DNA of 64,000 nucleotides from NCBI RefSeq assembly GCF_000189635.1, contig NW_002476365.1:62001-126000 (forward strand), in the 5' to 3' direction. Source of the stretch: Tetrahymena thermophila SB210. Its lineage: Eukaryota > Ciliophora > Oligohymenophorea > Hymenostomatida > Tetrahymenidae. Positions 62,878 to 64,000 of this stretch are shown here, in pieces. Position 1 is the stretch's first letter. Each line of letters begins with the position of its first letter. The notes under the pieces are model-generated. The model was given only the letters and a program-made list of their open reading frames with translations, was not told the DNA's origin and did no database searches. A program made the translations under genes and the position numbers.

Positions 62878-64000
62878 ATCTTTAATATCACAAACTTAAT
62901 AAATACTACCTATAAATTTTGAATGAAAATTTGAGTATTTTTTATTCTAGGCTTTTCTTTTTATACTGTTTTTAATAATCAAAAAGATATTTAAAGAAAA
63001 TTAGAAAGAATTTTGCTACTAAACATTAAATTAATTACATAAATCTATAAATTAACTAAATAATTTAAAGGTGTTTTTTTTATTAGCTTTATGTAAATAT
63101 TGTGATATACCAAATTCTATTTTTCTCAATATTTTAAAAATTAATTCACATTTTCTTCTTTTAATCATTTTAAAAATCTATTTTAAATAAAATCTTTTTT
63201 AAAATTTTAATATAAATTAGGATAAATTTTATTTTATTTTTTTATTTTAAAAATAAATCAAATGTTATTTAATTATCTAAAAAATTATTAATTTCAAATA
63301 AACAAATTTTAAGTTATATTCTTCAAATAATTTCCATGATCAAAATAAACAAATAAATAAAAATATAAAATAAAATTTAGGTATTTTTAATACAATTTAT
63401 TAAAAGTTTTTGTTTATTTTCTGATTTTTATTTACTGTAAAGTTATTTTTAAGACTAAAAAAACAGCTGTTATATCCTAAATTATATAAAAAGATTTATT
63501 TGTTAAAAAAAATTACTTTTTTGTAAAGTAAAAATATTCAAAAAGACATCTCTGTTGTATTTGATTATTGATTCTTATTAAGTAGTGCATTACTTTTAAG
63601 TTTTATTTAATGATTTAAAAGTAAATTATTGAATATTTATTAATTATTTAATGATTTAATAGTAAATTATGGAATATTTATTAATTATTTAAAATAAATA
63701 TATTCAATTAAAAATGTTAGCAATTTGATAATAATTCAATCAAGACAATATATTTACCAAGTAGACCATATTAATTTGCTTATTATTTTTTATAGTTATT
63801 AAATATTTTTCATGAAAAAATTTATAAAAAAATATTATCATTAAAATTTATATGAATTTGATCAATACAAACAAATATTATATTTGAAAATAGATTTCAA
63901 AGAAATTATAGATTTTGAAATAAAAGAAATTTAAGCAAATGTTTGTTAGTAATTGTAGTGGTTTTAAATAGATATTCAATAGAAGCAAAAGCTATTCCCA
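62878..64000. other. Intergenic (promoter side of the TraB gene)
   Basis: About 1.1 kb of AT-rich DNA to the window edge, upstream of the TraB-like gene, with the 41-nt tandem repeat listed. The last 70 nt become slightly less AT-rich and may approach the next gene, but no frame can be supported. Confidence 0.55.
63606..63688. repeat. Tandem duplication, period 41 nt, two copies
   Basis: TTTAATGATTTAA(A/T)AGTAAATTAT(T/G)GAATATTTATTAATTA occurs twice in a row, starting at 63606 and 63647, with two or three differences. Confidence 0.8.

Noticed and set aside
1-64000. tRNA, rRNA and CRISPR
   Set aside because: No GGTTCGAATCC-like B box with a cloverleaf, no rRNA stretch and no spaced repeats found on either strand by eye.

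Overview
The window looks like nuclear (most likely macronuclear) DNA of an oligohymenophorean ciliate close to Tetrahymena. The DNA is very AT-rich. Long reading frames appear only when TAA and TAG are read as glutamine and TGA is the sole stop. Genes are split by small AT-rich GT..AG introns, often 50-280 nt. That is longer than Paramecium introns and fits Tetrahymena or Ichthyophthirius. All gene models here were translated by eye with that code. Splice sites I could phase are given exactly; others are marked uncertain.

Layout. 0-6.9 kb: the 3' end of a NOSIP-like gene (+), an LRRC45-like centrosomal LRR/coiled-coil gene (-), a Gln/Asn-rich low-complexity gene (-) and a small unidentified gene (-). 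7-23.3 kb: two convergent genes for large surface proteins. One is a 1481-residue furin-type Cys-rich multispan protein (+). The other is a 10.6-kb gene (-) for a signal peptide, a propeller-like region, a beta-helix-like region, a Cys-rich stalk, a multispan domain and a Ser-rich tail. 24.2-25.9 kb: a remarkable gene (-) that embeds a gap-free 76-residue ubiquitin ending in RLRGG, followed by a Cys-rich tail with a RING-like end. 26-28.3 kb: mostly noncoding DNA with decayed ORF fragments.

28.3-55.6 kb: a run of plus-strand genes. They are a multispan/WD-like protein, an RCC1-repeat protein with a very long disordered extension, a GH89 alpha-N-acetylglucosaminidase (lysosomal type), two neighbouring proteins with N-terminal myristoyl/palmitoyl signals (MGSCC and MGCC, the second fused to a SEC14/CRAL-TRIO domain), a FAM135-type DUF676 lipase, and a polyQ-rich protein. 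56.6-62.9 kb: an M1 zinc aminopeptidase (-) with an altered GAMEN motif, an unidentified 499-residue protein (+), a box C/D snoRNA (-) and a TraB-family protein (-).

The genes do not form an operon or a single pathway; the order looks like ordinary eukaryotic gene neighbourhoods. A loose theme is membranes and surfaces: two giant surface proteins, two acylated proteins, a lipid-transfer domain, a lipase and a lysosomal hydrolase. The items most worth a second look are the embedded-ubiquitin RING protein, the snoRNA with antisense to the SSU rRNA 5' end, and the acylated SEC14 fusion. I saw no tRNA, rRNA, CRISPR array, or intact transposon or virus-like element.
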